64,000 nt of DNA. Source: Alphaproteobacteria bacterium (GTDB lineage Bacteria > Pseudomonadota > Alphaproteobacteria > Rhodospirillales > Rhodospirillaceae). Made by a program: the position numbers and the translations under genes. The notes under the pieces were generated by a model. That model saw only the letters and a program-made list of their open reading frames with translations, had not been told where the DNA came from and did not search any database. Each line of letters begins with the position of its first letter. Position 1 is the stretch's first letter. Below, piece by piece: positions 52,491 through 61,969 of this stretch. The stretch covers positions 1 to 64,000 of the forward strand of contig JAURPI010000013.1 of NCBI GenBank assembly GCA_030835385.1, in the 5' to 3' direction.

Positions 52491-55400
52491 TTATTCTGCC
52501 GGTAGAGGTGGGATCACATCAGGTTCATCATACCCCTTGCGGGTGAGTAGGCGACGAAGCGCTGAGGTTTTACCGTCTCTCCAGATAGCAAAGCTCTCTC
52601 TTGCCATAAGCATGCAAGGCGTCACGATTAGGGTGAGTGCAGTTGCAAACAACAATCCGTAGATGATGGCTTGAGACATATATGCCCACCATTCGGTCGC
52701 CGGATCACCTATGCTTACGGTTCGATTGAAGAAGTCTAAATTGAATTGCGTTGCGGTCGGAACCAATCCAAGAACCGTGGTTCCAGTTGTCAGTAGGACA
52801 GGGCGCAGACGGTCTTCCCCTGTCTTTATGACCGCTTCTCGCAAGCTGCGAGCGCCGTCATTGAATTTATTAAAGGTGTCGATCAATACAATATTGTTAT
52901 TCACTACGATCCCAGCGAGCGCGATGGTCCCTATTCCAGACATCACGATACTGAAGCTTGACCCTGTTACGAGAAGCCCAAGAAATACGCCAGAAGTTGA
53001 AAGCACCACAGCTGTTAGGACAATAAACACTGAATAAAAGCTGTTGAATTGAGCGAGTAAAATGATTCCCATCATAAATATGGCGAGAAGGAACGCATTC
53101 GTCAGGAAGCTACTGCTCGCTTCAGAATCAGCTTCTTCGCCCTTGAAGATCACCTCTACGTTCGTTGGCACATCTTGTCCCGCAAGCCACTGCTTTAATC
53201 GAACAACTTGAAGTCCTGAAAAATATCCTGGCATGGGATCTGCGGATACTTTCATTGTTCGAATACCGTCCACACGAGCAATTTCACCTGCCTGTTGCAC
53301 AGGAACGCGGTCAACGAAGTTGCTGATGGGCACTGGGTCCCGACCAGTTTCAATACGAACTTGGTCGAGGCTACGAATTGAACGAAGATCCTCCGGATAT
53401 CGAACAACGATATCCAATTCCTCTTCGCTATCATCAGGCCGGTATTCACCAAGCTTGAGTCCGTTGGTGATGAGCTGAATTGATTGGCCGATCACTGTAA
53501 CATCAGCGTTGTATTTGGCCGCTTCAGAGCGATCGACTTGAAGCTGCCACTCAATGCCGGGTAGGGGGCGATTATCTGACTCGCTGGTAAATCCGCCCAC
53601 TTCTGACATGCCCTGGCGGACCAGTTCGACAGTTTGTTGAAGCGCGATAGAATCCTTCGACGCGACTTCAATTTGAATGGCCTGACCAAGTGTAGGTCCC
53701 TGACCTTCTTTCTTGAATAGAACTTCAATACCAGGAAGCGTGCTTACGCGGTTCTGAATATCGCTCAAAATTTCTAAGGCGGGGCGACGATTATTCCATG
53801 GAAGCATCTCGACTTTGATGTCCCCAATAAAATCTGGAGCTGGAGCATCAGCGCCGGCGCCGGGTGGACGGCCGGTCTTGGTATAGATGAACTTTATGCC
53901 GTCGAGGCCAAGGACTTGGTTCTCAACCTCATTGACAAGCCGATCTTGTTCCGCAAGTGATAGATTGCCTCGCGCATGGATTGAAAGGGTCGCTGAATCA
54001 GGCTCTTGTGGAGGGAAAAAGTAAACGCCTTTGCCGTAGTTTGAGTAACCTACCTGAACAAAAACCAGCGTCATGACTGTTGCAAGGATGACTTTGCCTG
54101 GGTTGTCGACGCATGTGTTGAGGAGTTTGGAGTAGGCTAAATCGATAGCCGACGTTTTTTCCGACGTGCGCGTTCTGCTGCTACTTTTTGACTTAAGGCT
54201 AGCGCCAATTGCAGGCACAAAAATCAGTGCCATCACGAGGGCAGCAGAAAGAACGCTGATGAGCGTAATAGGTAAGTACTTAAAAAATGCTCCAGTGTTT
54301 CCGGGCCAGAACAACAGCGGTAGAAACACGACCAAGGTCGTCGCGGTTGACGTTGTAATCGGCCACGCCATGCGCTGAGCAGCGCGGACATAAGCCTCTC
54401 GGGCTGTTACGCCTTCTTCTTTTAAACTTTCAGCATTCTCGACCACCACGATTGCTCCATCGACCAGTATGCCGACAGAAAGGATGAGGCCGATCAAAGC
54501 TAAAGCATTGAGGGTTACGCCCATGGTGGCGAGAACGAGTATGCCAGTTAGGAAAGACCCAGGAATTGCGATGCCAATAAGTAAGCCAGACCGGAAACCG
54601 AGGAACGCCATGCAGATCGCCATGACAATAATGACTGCTGCAATAACACTGTTCTGAAGGCTGTCGAACCGAGACGTGATGTTTTCTGTGTCGTCAACTG
54701 GGAAGGACACATTCAAGCCTTCGGGCCAAGTGGGGCGCATGCTTTCAACGACTTTGCGGGCAGAAATGATGGTGCCGACAACATTAGCTTCAGGGCGTCG
54801 GCTAATATCTACAGTAATGGCAGGTTTTCCATTAATGCGAACAAAGGTTTGTCGATCTTTGAAGGTGCGACGTATATCGGCGATGTCGCCAAGTGTAACT
54901 ACTGCCTCATCCGTCGATTTGATCGGGAGGTTGTAAATGTCCTGGGATGTCTCGAATAAACCCGGAACTGTTACGGCAAAGCGCCCACTACCTGTATCGA
55001 GGTTGCCCGCGGCAACCAATCGGTTTGACCGACTGAAAATGCGAAAGAGTTCATCTTTATTGAGACCATAATATTCAACCAAGAGAGGGTCGATGATGAT
55101 CTCTACTTGCTCATCTCGGGCGCCAGAAACAGTCGCATCCAAAACTGTAGGGATTTGTCTAACTTCGTCACGCAATTCCCGGGCGAGTGTTAAAAGAGTC
55201 CGCTCCGGTAGGTCGCCTGATAGGGCCACTGTCAGGACTGGCCGACGCGTAAAGTCCACTTGGCTGATTGTCGGTTCTAACGCTTCTTCGGGGAGCTCGG
55301 GTTTTGAGCGGTCAACAGCGGCTCGAACATCTTGGAGAGCTGTTTCTTCGCTTACGCCGGCATCAAATTCTAAAACAATATTTGCTCCACCCTGGTAGGC

Positions 55401-55652
55401 GGTCGCTCTCATTTCTTTGACACCTTCTAGGTTTTGCAGCTCCTCTTCGAGAGGACGAACAAGCAGTCGTTCTGAGTCTTCGGGAGATACACCCTCGAGA
55501 ATAACCGAGGTGTAAATGACAGTGATTGCGAGCTGCGGAAGAGATTCTCTCGGGACGTTTACATATGCCGTCACGCCGCTGATGATCAGGACTGCAAAGG
55601 CTGAGAAGATAATTTTGGCTCGGCGCGCAGCCAAGGCAATTATATTGTTCAT
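52491..55652 (-). CDS. RND efflux permease, second of a tandem pair
   Basis: 1053 residues, the length of RND-superfamily exporters: transmembrane helix 1, a first porter region (A-Y-Q-G-G-A-N-I-V-L-E-F), helices 2-6, a second large periplasmic region, and the final helices. The helix 4 proton-relay motif reads I-L-V-D-G-A-I-V-V-V-E-N. The second D of the hydrophobic efflux type (D-D) is glycine, as in heavy-metal and several other RND groups. It pairs with the permease at 55754 (101 bp apart) and is 40-50 percent alike by eye. Likely substrate: amphiphilic compounds; unknown. Confidence 0.92.
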   Translation of the reverse strand: MNNIIALAARRAKIIFSAFAVLIISGVTAYVNVPRESLPQLAITVIYTSVILEGVSPEDSERLLVRPLEEELQNLEGVKEMRATAYQGGANIVLEFDAGVSEETALQDVRAAVDRSKPELPEEALEPTISQVDFTRRPVLTVALSGDLPERTLLTLARELRDEVRQIPTVLDATVSGARDEQVEIIIDPLLVEYYGLNKDELFRIFSRSNRLVAAGNLDTGSGRFAVTVPGLFETSQDIYNLPIKSTDEAVVTLGDIADIRRTFKDRQTFVRINGKPAITVDISRRPEANVVGTIISARKVVESMRPTWPEGLNVSFPVDDTENITSRFDSLQNSVIAAVIIVMAICMAFLGFRSGLLIGIAIPGSFLTGILVLATMGVTLNALALIGLILSVGILVDGAIVVVENAESLKEEGVTAREAYVRAAQRMAWPITTSTATTLVVFLPLLFWPGNTGAFFKYLPITLISVLSAALVMALIFVPAIGASLKSKSSSRTRTSEKTSAIDLAYSKLLNTCVDNPGKVILATVMTLVFVQVGYSNYGKGVYFFPPQEPDSATLSIHARGNLSLAEQDRLVNEVENQVLGLDGIKFIYTKTGRPPGAGADAPAPDFIGDIKVEMLPWNNRRPALEILSDIQNRVSTLPGIEVLFKKEGQGPTLGQAIQIEVASKDSIALQQTVELVRQGMSEVGGFTSESDNRPLPGIEWQLQVDRSEAAKYNADVTVIGQSIQLITNGLKLGEYRPDDSEEELDIVVRYPEDLRSIRSLDQVRIETGRDPVPISNFVDRVPVQQAGEIARVDGIRTMKVSADPMPGYFSGLQVVRLKQWLAGQDVPTNVEVIFKGEEADSEASSSFLTNAFLLAIFMMGIILLAQFNSFYSVFIVLTAVVLSTSGVFLGLLVTGSSFSIVMSGIGTIALAGIVVNNNIVLIDTFNKFNDGARSLREAVIKTGEDRLRPVLLTTGTTVLGLVPTATQFNLDFFNRTVSIGDPATEWWAYMSQAIIYGLLFATALTLIVTPCMLMARESFAIWRDGKTSALRRLLTRKGYDEPDVIPPLPAE

Positions 55653-55753
55653 ATCAGCGTCGCCCGCCCCAGGTCATTGAAACACAATAGAAACCCGTGT
55701 TTGCTCCGGTAATAGCGTTTACGCGAGGCAGCGCAGTATAGATCAGTTTTTAG

Positions 55754-58700
55754 CTATTCTGCGGGTGTCAGCCGGGCTCCATCGGAGGACGGATCATTTT
55801 TATTCATAAATGACCTATACCATGTAATAATATTACGCTGAGCCATTAGTGCTGCTGGCGTGACAATCAACGTAAGAGCAGTAGCAAAGATCAGCCCGAA
55901 TACGATCGCGGTGGCGAGATGCCGCCAAAATTGAAGGGCAGGGGATCCAAACTCAATGGATCGATCAAAGAAATCCACACCAATTTGCAGAGCCATAGGC
56001 ACGAGCCCAAGGACAGTTGTCGCTGTCGTTAAGAACACCGGGCGAAGGCGCTCAATTCCGGTTCGTAGAATCGCGTCATAAGTGGACACAGCGTTGTTGC
56101 GGAAGAGGAAGAACGTGTCAAGCAGGACGATGTTGTTGTTAACGACAATCCCCGCCAAGGCAATAATGCCGACCCCGGATTGAGTGATGATGAATGGATT
56201 GTTGGTAATCAGCAGCCCTAAGAACACACCGATCGTTGACAGGATTACCGAACTCAGAATCAACGCGACCGCGTAAAAGCTGTTGAACTCCGCCAGCAAA
56301 ATCATCGCCATGAGGAACATTGCCATGGAGAATGCAGTGACGAGGAAGTTTGAGTTTTCTTGAGAGTCTAGTTCTTCACCCTTGAATGTCAGATCGACGT
56401 CGCGACCCAGGTTCAGCTTCGCAATCTCTTCCTTGATAATTTCAACTTTCTCATTAGCAAGCACACCGGGCAACACGCCGGCCGTTAGAGTGACGGTACG
56501 GCGAGCGTCCGTGCGCTCAATTTCAGCGACCTTTTGGACAGGGTCACGACGAACGAAATTGCTGATCGGGACTAAGCCTTGCTGAGTTTCGATCCGAACA
56601 TCATCGAGCTGTCGGACGGTTCTGTAATCTGCGGGATATCTTACGACAATATCGATTTCGTCTTCGCTGTCGTCGGGTCGATACGTGCCGAGACGCAGAC
56701 CGTTGGTGATGAGCCTAATGGATTCACCGACCAAGGTGATATCCACACCGTATTTGGCAGCTTCACTTCGATCAACTGACAATTGCCATTCGATTCCGGG
56801 AGGAGGCAATGTGTCGTCGACATTGCGCAGTCCTTCCACTTTGTCAAATATCTGACGAATCTGAAGAGCTGCAGCATTAAGTGCCAATGGATCTTTAGAA
56901 CTGATAACCAATTCCACAGCGATGTCAGACGTCATGTGGAGTTGTTTTTTCGCCTCTATTTTGACACCCGCAATATCGCTGGTACGGCGGGTGACATCTG
57001 AAAGGATATCGTTAGCAGGACGACGTCCACCCCACTGTTTGAAAATCAGACGTATTTCTCCGATCAGGTCAGCATCACTCGTGCCACTGCCTGGTGGCTT
57101 GCCGGTGCGGACATACACGTGCTCGAAATCGCCGATATCGAGAATACGACTTTCGACTTCGCCGACGAGGCGGTCTTGTTCTTCTATGGAAAGGTTGCCC
57201 AAAGCTTTGATCGCTAACATGGCCGCGCGCGGTTCTTCAGACGGATTAAGCGTAATACCGGGGCCGTATTTCATATAGAAGCCGGGTACGATGAAGAGCA
57301 GTGCAAAGGTTGCGAGAATTACTTTGCCTGGATGGGCGAGCGCGCCCTTGAGTAGTTTAACGTATAAGCCGGAAATGCCAGTAACTGCTTCCGGATTCAC
57401 AAGTCCCGCTTCATCAGAAACAGTCTCTGTGCCGCTGTCACTGCGGCGGGTCGCCGACCCGATCGTTGGCACAAAGATGAGGGCCATGGTGACCGATGCG
57501 GTGAGCACCAGAATAATAGTTAGGGGAAGCTGCCCCATAAACTGGCCGACAAAGCCCGGCCAAAAGAGCAGGGGGACGAACGCGGCCATCGTGGTGCCGG
57601 TCGACGTAATAATCGGCCAAGCCATGCGCTTTGCGGCGGCGGTGTAGGCAATGGATGGTTTTTGCCCGGCAGCAATGCGTCGGTCAGCATTCTCAACAAC
57701 GACAATGGCTCCATCTACGAGCAGACCAACAGAGAGAATGAGTCCAAAGATCGCAACAAAATTGATCGCCATGCCAAGCATGTACATGAAGAATATGCCG
57801 GTGAGAAAAGCACCCGGAATTGAGACGCCCACAAGTAAACCTGAGCGCACGCCAAGCAGCGCCATGCACAGGGTCATAACCAGGAAGATCGCGAGGACTA
57901 CACCGTTTTGAATACTGTCCAATTGAGCACGCACATTGACGGAGCGGTCAGTGATAAACCGAACTTCAGCCGCTCCCGGCCAATCTTTGGTTTCTCTATC
58001 AATCATCGCGCGGACTTGCTCCGCGGTATTAAAAATGTTGGTGCCCCGACGATTCTTAATGTCGACCGTAACCGCGGGGTTGCCGTTCACACGGACCAGA
58101 GTTGTTGGATCTTTAAAAGTGCGCCGGACTTCGCCGATATCTGAGAAACGTACTGTCCCTTTAGCGTCGGCCTTTACCGGCAAGGTGAGGATGTCGTCTA
58201 TGTCTTCAAAAAGACCGGGCAGAGTGACAGCAAATCGTCCTTGGCCAGTGTCTAGGCTGCCAGCGGCAACGAGGCGGTTCGACCGACTGAAAAGTTGAAA
58301 TAATTCAGTGTTATTGAGGCCGTAATGTTCGACCATCAAGGGGTCGATGACGATCTCGACCTGCTCCTCTCGCACACCAGATATGGTGGCCTCCAACACA
58401 TTGCCGATTTGTGCTGCACGATCGCGTACGTCTCTTGAGAGCTGCAGTAATGTGCGTTCGGGCAGAGGCCCGGAAACGGTGACGGAAAGGATAGGGAACC
58501 CGGAGCTATCAAACTCACGGACACTGGGCTCTTCGGCATCGACAGGGAGCTCAGTTTTGGCTCGGTCGACAGCGGCACGCGCATCAGCCAAAGCGTCTTG
58601 AAGATCTGTGTCTATTTCAAATTCAAGAGTGATGCTCGCACCACCTTGATAGCCCGTCGCGCGGACTTCTTTGATCCCAGCGAGTGCTTGAACTTCTTCC

Positions 58701-58906
58701 TCAACAGGACGAATAAGCAGTCGTTCTGCATCACCCGGAGAAACACCATCTAGCATCAAGGAGACGAAAATAAGCGGAAAGGTTATTTCCGGTTCGGCTT
58801 CTTTTGGGATTTCAACATAAGAAACTGTGCCGACCAGAAACAGCACAACGAAACCCGATATGACCATGCGGGAGCGACTAAGGGCGGCATCGATAATGGC
58901 GTTCAT
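55754..58906 (-). CDS. RND efflux permease, first of a tandem pair
   Basis: 1050 residues with the same domain plan as its neighbour: A-T-G-Y-Q-G-G-A-S-I-T-L-E-F in the first porter region, V-G-L-L-V-D-G-A-I-V-V-V-E-N in helix 4 and A-G-I-V-V-N-N-N-I-V-L-L-D in helix 10. Two different permeases sharing one adaptor gene suggest a heterotrimeric pump, as in MdtBC. Gene order on the minus strand is adaptor, this permease, second permease. No TolC-like outer-membrane gene is in the window. Confidence 0.92.
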   Translation of the reverse strand: MNAIIDAALSRSRMVISGFVVLFLVGTVSYVEIPKEAEPEITFPLIFVSLMLDGVSPGDAERLLIRPVEEEVQALAGIKEVRATGYQGGASITLEFEIDTDLQDALADARAAVDRAKTELPVDAEEPSVREFDSSGFPILSVTVSGPLPERTLLQLSRDVRDRAAQIGNVLEATISGVREEQVEIVIDPLMVEHYGLNNTELFQLFSRSNRLVAAGSLDTGQGRFAVTLPGLFEDIDDILTLPVKADAKGTVRFSDIGEVRRTFKDPTTLVRVNGNPAVTVDIKNRRGTNIFNTAEQVRAMIDRETKDWPGAAEVRFITDRSVNVRAQLDSIQNGVVLAIFLVMTLCMALLGVRSGLLVGVSIPGAFLTGIFFMYMLGMAINFVAIFGLILSVGLLVDGAIVVVENADRRIAAGQKPSIAYTAAAKRMAWPIITSTGTTMAAFVPLLFWPGFVGQFMGQLPLTIILVLTASVTMALIFVPTIGSATRRSDSGTETVSDEAGLVNPEAVTGISGLYVKLLKGALAHPGKVILATFALLFIVPGFYMKYGPGITLNPSEEPRAAMLAIKALGNLSIEEQDRLVGEVESRILDIGDFEHVYVRTGKPPGSGTSDADLIGEIRLIFKQWGGRRPANDILSDVTRRTSDIAGVKIEAKKQLHMTSDIAVELVISSKDPLALNAAALQIRQIFDKVEGLRNVDDTLPPPGIEWQLSVDRSEAAKYGVDITLVGESIRLITNGLRLGTYRPDDSEDEIDIVVRYPADYRTVRQLDDVRIETQQGLVPISNFVRRDPVQKVAEIERTDARRTVTLTAGVLPGVLANEKVEIIKEEIAKLNLGRDVDLTFKGEELDSQENSNFLVTAFSMAMFLMAMILLAEFNSFYAVALILSSVILSTIGVFLGLLITNNPFIITQSGVGIIALAGIVVNNNIVLLDTFFLFRNNAVSTYDAILRTGIERLRPVFLTTATTVLGLVPMALQIGVDFFDRSIEFGSPALQFWRHLATAIVFGLIFATALTLIVTPAALMAQRNIITWYRSFMNKNDPSSDGARLTPAE

Positions 58907-59092
58907 GGATTCGGGACCAAAATCTTCCTTGGGGCAATACTGCTGCGGACCACGACGAATTTATCACAGATCGGTCGTCTCTAACCTGTTGCGCAATATA
59001 GAGAAAACTTGGCTAGCTGCAATTTAACTCGGGTAACCGACGGTAACACGACCGTTTGGTGACCGATAAGAAGGCCGCGTAAAGACTTGTCG

Positions 59093-60184
59093 TCAAGACT
59101 GGTCTGATGCCATCGAAACGACAACTGGAGCCACCTTTTGGCCTACGGCCACATAGTCTTGCCCCACGACTACGATTGTAGCGGCTTGCGGCAGACCAGA
59201 GACCCACGTTCCCCGAGGGCCGTCATCAAGAATTTCAACGGGCCAAAAACGGACGGTATTGTTGGAATCCACTGTCTTGATGCCAATCTGACCACTGTCA
59301 GACAAGGTGAGCACCGAAGGCGAAACACTGTGAGCCATTACTTGACCTGCGGGCAATCTAAGTTGAGCAGCGAGACCGGCTAAAAAACCTGACTCTGGAT
59401 TAGGAACGAGCAGCTCGATTTTGAATGTCCGTGTGCTGGGGTCGGATACGGAGGCAACGTAACTGATTTCCCCCTCAACCTCAGTTCCGTCAGACAAAAC
59501 CATGCTGCCGCGCATGCCGATATTCACGTCACGAACATTGCGTTCGGATATCTGACCTGTGACTTTCAGGGGATCAAGGTCAACAACCGTTCCGATTTTA
59601 TCACTGACGTTAAGTACCGCACCGACGTCTGTATCCCGGGTATCAAAGATCCCGTCAAAGGGTGCCCGAACTGTTGTGTTGGCCAGATCAAGCTCGAAAC
59701 GAACGGCATCGGCTTTGGCTTGCTGGAACTGGGCTTCTGCTTCGGCTAGGCGAACCTGTGTTCCGAAATTTTGTTTAGCGAGTTGGCGCGCGGCTTCAAC
59801 TTGAATGCGGCGCTGTTCAACAGCGGCGCGGGCTTGATTCAGTCGAGCCGCCCGATCATTGACGGCAATCTTTAGAATAGCGTCATCTTTGCTGACCGGC
59901 TGGCCTTCTCTCACAAAAATCTCTTCGGCACGTCCAGAGACTTCTGCTCTTAGTTCAACCATCCGGGATGCCGCGGTTCTTCCTTGAAGGACAATGTCAC
60001 TTTCAAAGGGTTGCGCAATTGAGTCTAGAACCCGAACCGAGGGCGGGGCAGACTCAACTTGGTCCACTGCAGCATCAGCTATGGCATTGTTTGTATCCGT
60101 GCCATTGCCAGTCAGTACGCCTGACGCAATCCAAGCCGCGCCGGCAAGGATAATTGTTAATGCTGTTATCTGCGCCTTATTCAT
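59093..60184 (-). CDS. RND periplasmic adaptor (membrane fusion protein)
   Basis: 363 residues: an N-terminal anchor or signal (about residues 3-22), a barrel-sandwich half (L-R-A-E-V-S-G-R-A-E-E-I-F-V-R-E-G-Q), a coiled-coil hairpin (residues about 105-165, rich in A-E-A-E-A-Q-F-Q-Q-A-K), T-V-R-A-P-F-D-G-I-F and a beta-barrel domain. It links inner-membrane RND permeases to an outer-membrane channel. ATG 60182-60184 is chosen over TTG 60211 because TAGG lies nine bases before it. It heads the three-gene operon. Confidence 0.9.
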   Translation of the reverse strand: MNKAQITALTIILAGAAWIASGVLTGNGTDTNNAIADAAVDQVESAPPSVRVLDSIAQPFESDIVLQGRTAASRMVELRAEVSGRAEEIFVREGQPVSKDDAILKIAVNDRAARLNQARAAVEQRRIQVEAARQLAKQNFGTQVRLAEAEAQFQQAKADAVRFELDLANTTVRAPFDGIFDTRDTDVGAVLNVSDKIGTVVDLDPLKVTGQISERNVRDVNIGMRGSMVLSDGTEVEGEISYVASVSDPSTRTFKIELLVPNPESGFLAGLAAQLRLPAGQVMAHSVSPSVLTLSDSGQIGIKTVDSNNTVRFWPVEILDDGPRGTWVSGLPQAATIVVVGQDYVAVGQKVAPVVVSMASDQS

Positions 60185-60280
60185 CAACCATAACCTAAAC
60201 GTTTCAAACAATAGCAGGATGTGAAGGCAATACGATTAAACCCCTGATTTGGATCAGTTCTGGCTATCTGAATCGGTACC

Positions 60281-60302
60281 TCGACCTCGCGTAAGAGGTC
60301 GA
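60281..60302. promoter_or_regulatory. Perfect 8-6-8 inverted repeat between efflux and cytochrome genes
   Basis: TCGACCTC, six bases (GCGTAA), GAGGTCGA: a perfect palindrome of 22 bp in the 291-bp divergent gap between the RND adaptor (starts 60184, minus) and the cytochrome c gene (starts 60476, plus). No T-tract follows, so it is more likely a regulator-binding site than a terminator. No regulator gene is adjacent. The rest of the gap shows no gene. Confidence 0.45.
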
Positions 60303-60475
60303 TGCCACAGTCCCGGCCCGGGTTCTATTGTTGTTTGGTAACGAATTGTGACCGTTTAGAGCCCGGCCTGGCTCAATTCTGCCATGAAATGCCTCGCCGG
60401 CGACACATTCCCACTTTACAACTGCGTAAATTTCACTAGGTTTCTCAACGAATTTTGCTCATGTGAGGGTCGAGA

Positions 60476-60883
60476 ATGACGCGTTTCTTAACTTTAGCTA
60501 TTGCCGCTTTTGCCCTGGCAGCTGGCGGTTCACTGCCTGCTTCAGCCCAGGAAATGACCGAAGAACAACTGATGAAGCGTGGTAAACGCGTCTTCGTGCT
60601 GTGCCGGTCTTGTCATACTCTTGATGAGGGGGGGCGCAACAAGGTCGGGCCGAACCTCCACGGCATGTTTGGCAATGCCGCAGGTGTGAAAGAAGGCTTC
60701 CGCTACTCAGATGTAGTTAAGGAATCCGGGATCGTCTGGTCCGCAGAAAACTTAGAAGAATGGCTGGTCAAGCCGAAGGATTTCTTGCCCGGAAACAAAA
60801 TGGCCTTCGCTGGTGTGCGTAAAGAAAGTGACCGAAAAGCATTGATTACGTATCTTATGGCGGAGACGTCAGCGACCGAGTAA
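60476..60883 (+). CDS. Class I cytochrome c
   Basis: 135 residues: a signal peptide (ends P-A-S-A-Q), one heme site C43-R-S-C-H47 and a distal methionine in G-N-K-M-A-F. V-G-P-N-L-H-G-M-F-G and F-R-Y-S-D are typical of cytochrome c2/c550-type soluble carriers. It would shuttle electrons in the periplasm, possibly to a terminal oxidase. A GAGGGTCGAG ribosome binding region precedes the ATG. It is monocistronic, ended by a terminator 29 bp after the stop. Confidence 0.93.
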   Translation: MTRFLTLAIAAFALAAGGSLPASAQEMTEEQLMKRGKRVFVLCRSCHTLDEGGRNKVGPNLHGMFGNAAGVKEGFRYSDVVKESGIVWSAENLEEWLVKPKDFLPGNKMAFAGVRKESDRKALITYLMAETSATE

Positions 60884-60912
60884 GGTTCTCTGACTGGTAT
60901 CGCGAAAATAGA

Positions 60913-60937
60913 ACGGGGCCTGCGGGTCCCGTTTTTT
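60913..60937 (+). terminator. Rho-independent terminator after cytochrome c
   Basis: An 8-bp stem ACGGGGCC/GGTCCCGT (one G-U pair) with TGCG loop (60913-60932), running straight into a T-tract (60932-60937). Confidence 0.85.
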
Positions 60938-61057
60938 CTTGCCCGGACACTAAATATTTTTCTGAAACAGCGAGGAACGAGCCCATGCATCAAGAACAGT
61001 GTTTAAAATCAATGGTTTAATTGTGGGCGAGCCGAACCTGATTCAGGTTCCGCCACC

Positions 61058-61966
61058 TTATTCAATGACGCGATCTACAAACGCCGACAGTTCTCGATTA
61101 AAGCGGTCCGGGTCTTCCATGAACGGCGCGTGCCCAATTTTGTCATACGTCGACACGGTCGCATCCGGCAGAACAGCGGTAATGGCTGTCGCGCCGTCGA
61201 AACTCACTATGAGATCGTCGGTGCCATGACTGATGAGAACCGGCACCGTCACTTTGTCGGCTAGGTCGCTGTTGTCTGTCGGATACCCCATCATGGCGCG
61301 GCGCACGTAAAATGGAGTCATCATGTTGAACATGATGTTTTTCTCGCGGACGTCGGGTGCCAGAGGCTCGGCCGTCACCAGATCAATGAACGCCGTCACA
61401 CCTCTTAAGTTCACAGCGATGTCCGGCGACATCATCTCGCCGAACCATTCCATATTTTGACCCGGCTTCGGGGGCGGGGGCGGCACGGCCCCCTGCAAAG
61501 ACGTGTTAGCGCCAACCAAATTTATGCCTGTGATGTCATTAACGCCGTAGTGCCGGACGTAGTTCATGATCACGAATCCGGCCCATGACCATCCGACTAG
61601 GACGGGTTTATCTAATTCCTGTTGGTCGATGATGGCCGCGATATCGTCGCCCCACAGTTGGCTCGATCGATAGCTTTCCCGGTCCGATGGTTTGCCTGAT
61701 GCGCCATGACCGCGAAGATCAAAAACCGTAATCGAATATTTATCTCCGAGATCAGAATTAATCTGCTCGGCCCAACTCAGATAACTTTGCGAAAAGCCAT
61801 GAATAAACAAAATGTCTGGACCATCGGAGTTTCCACCGTGACCGACGGAAAGAGGAACACCGCCCCCTCCGTTGACTGTTGTAAAGGTCAGGTCCATGCT
61901 CTGCGCGGTTCCGATGCTCATTATTCCTGTGAAAAGGACCCTCAATAAAAGCCAGAAACGTTTCAT
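61058..61966 (-). CDS. Exported alpha/beta hydrolase (canonical serine)
   Basis: 302 residues with a signal peptide (ends G-T-A-Q-S) and an alpha/beta hydrolase domain: L-F-I-H-G-F-S-Q-S at the oxyanion hole, F-D-L-R-G-H-G-A-S-G, the elbow G-W-S-W-A-G with serine, S-H-G-T-D-D-L-I with the acid and K-I-G-H-A-P-F with the histidine. The triad is complete. The P-P-P-P-P-K-P-G stretch is a linker in the lid. It starts four bases after the stop of the flavin reductase gene, so it is translationally coupled as the last gene of the minus-strand operon. Confidence 0.9.
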   Translation of the reverse strand: MKRFWLLLRVLFTGIMSIGTAQSMDLTFTTVNGGGGVPLSVGHGGNSDGPDILFIHGFSQSYLSWAEQINSDLGDKYSITVFDLRGHGASGKPSDRESYRSSQLWGDDIAAIIDQQELDKPVLVGWSWAGFVIMNYVRHYGVNDITGINLVGANTSLQGAVPPPPPKPGQNMEWFGEMMSPDIAVNLRGVTAFIDLVTAEPLAPDVREKNIMFNMMTPFYVRRAMMGYPTDNSDLADKVTVPVLISHGTDDLIVSFDGATAITAVLPDATVSTYDKIGHAPFMEDPDRFNRELSAFVDRVIE

Positions 61967-61969
61967 GGG

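Noticed and set aside
52491-58906. Long plus-strand open frames opposite the RND permease genes
   Set aside because: They are shadows of the permease coding frames; the minus-strand proteins have full-length family motifs.
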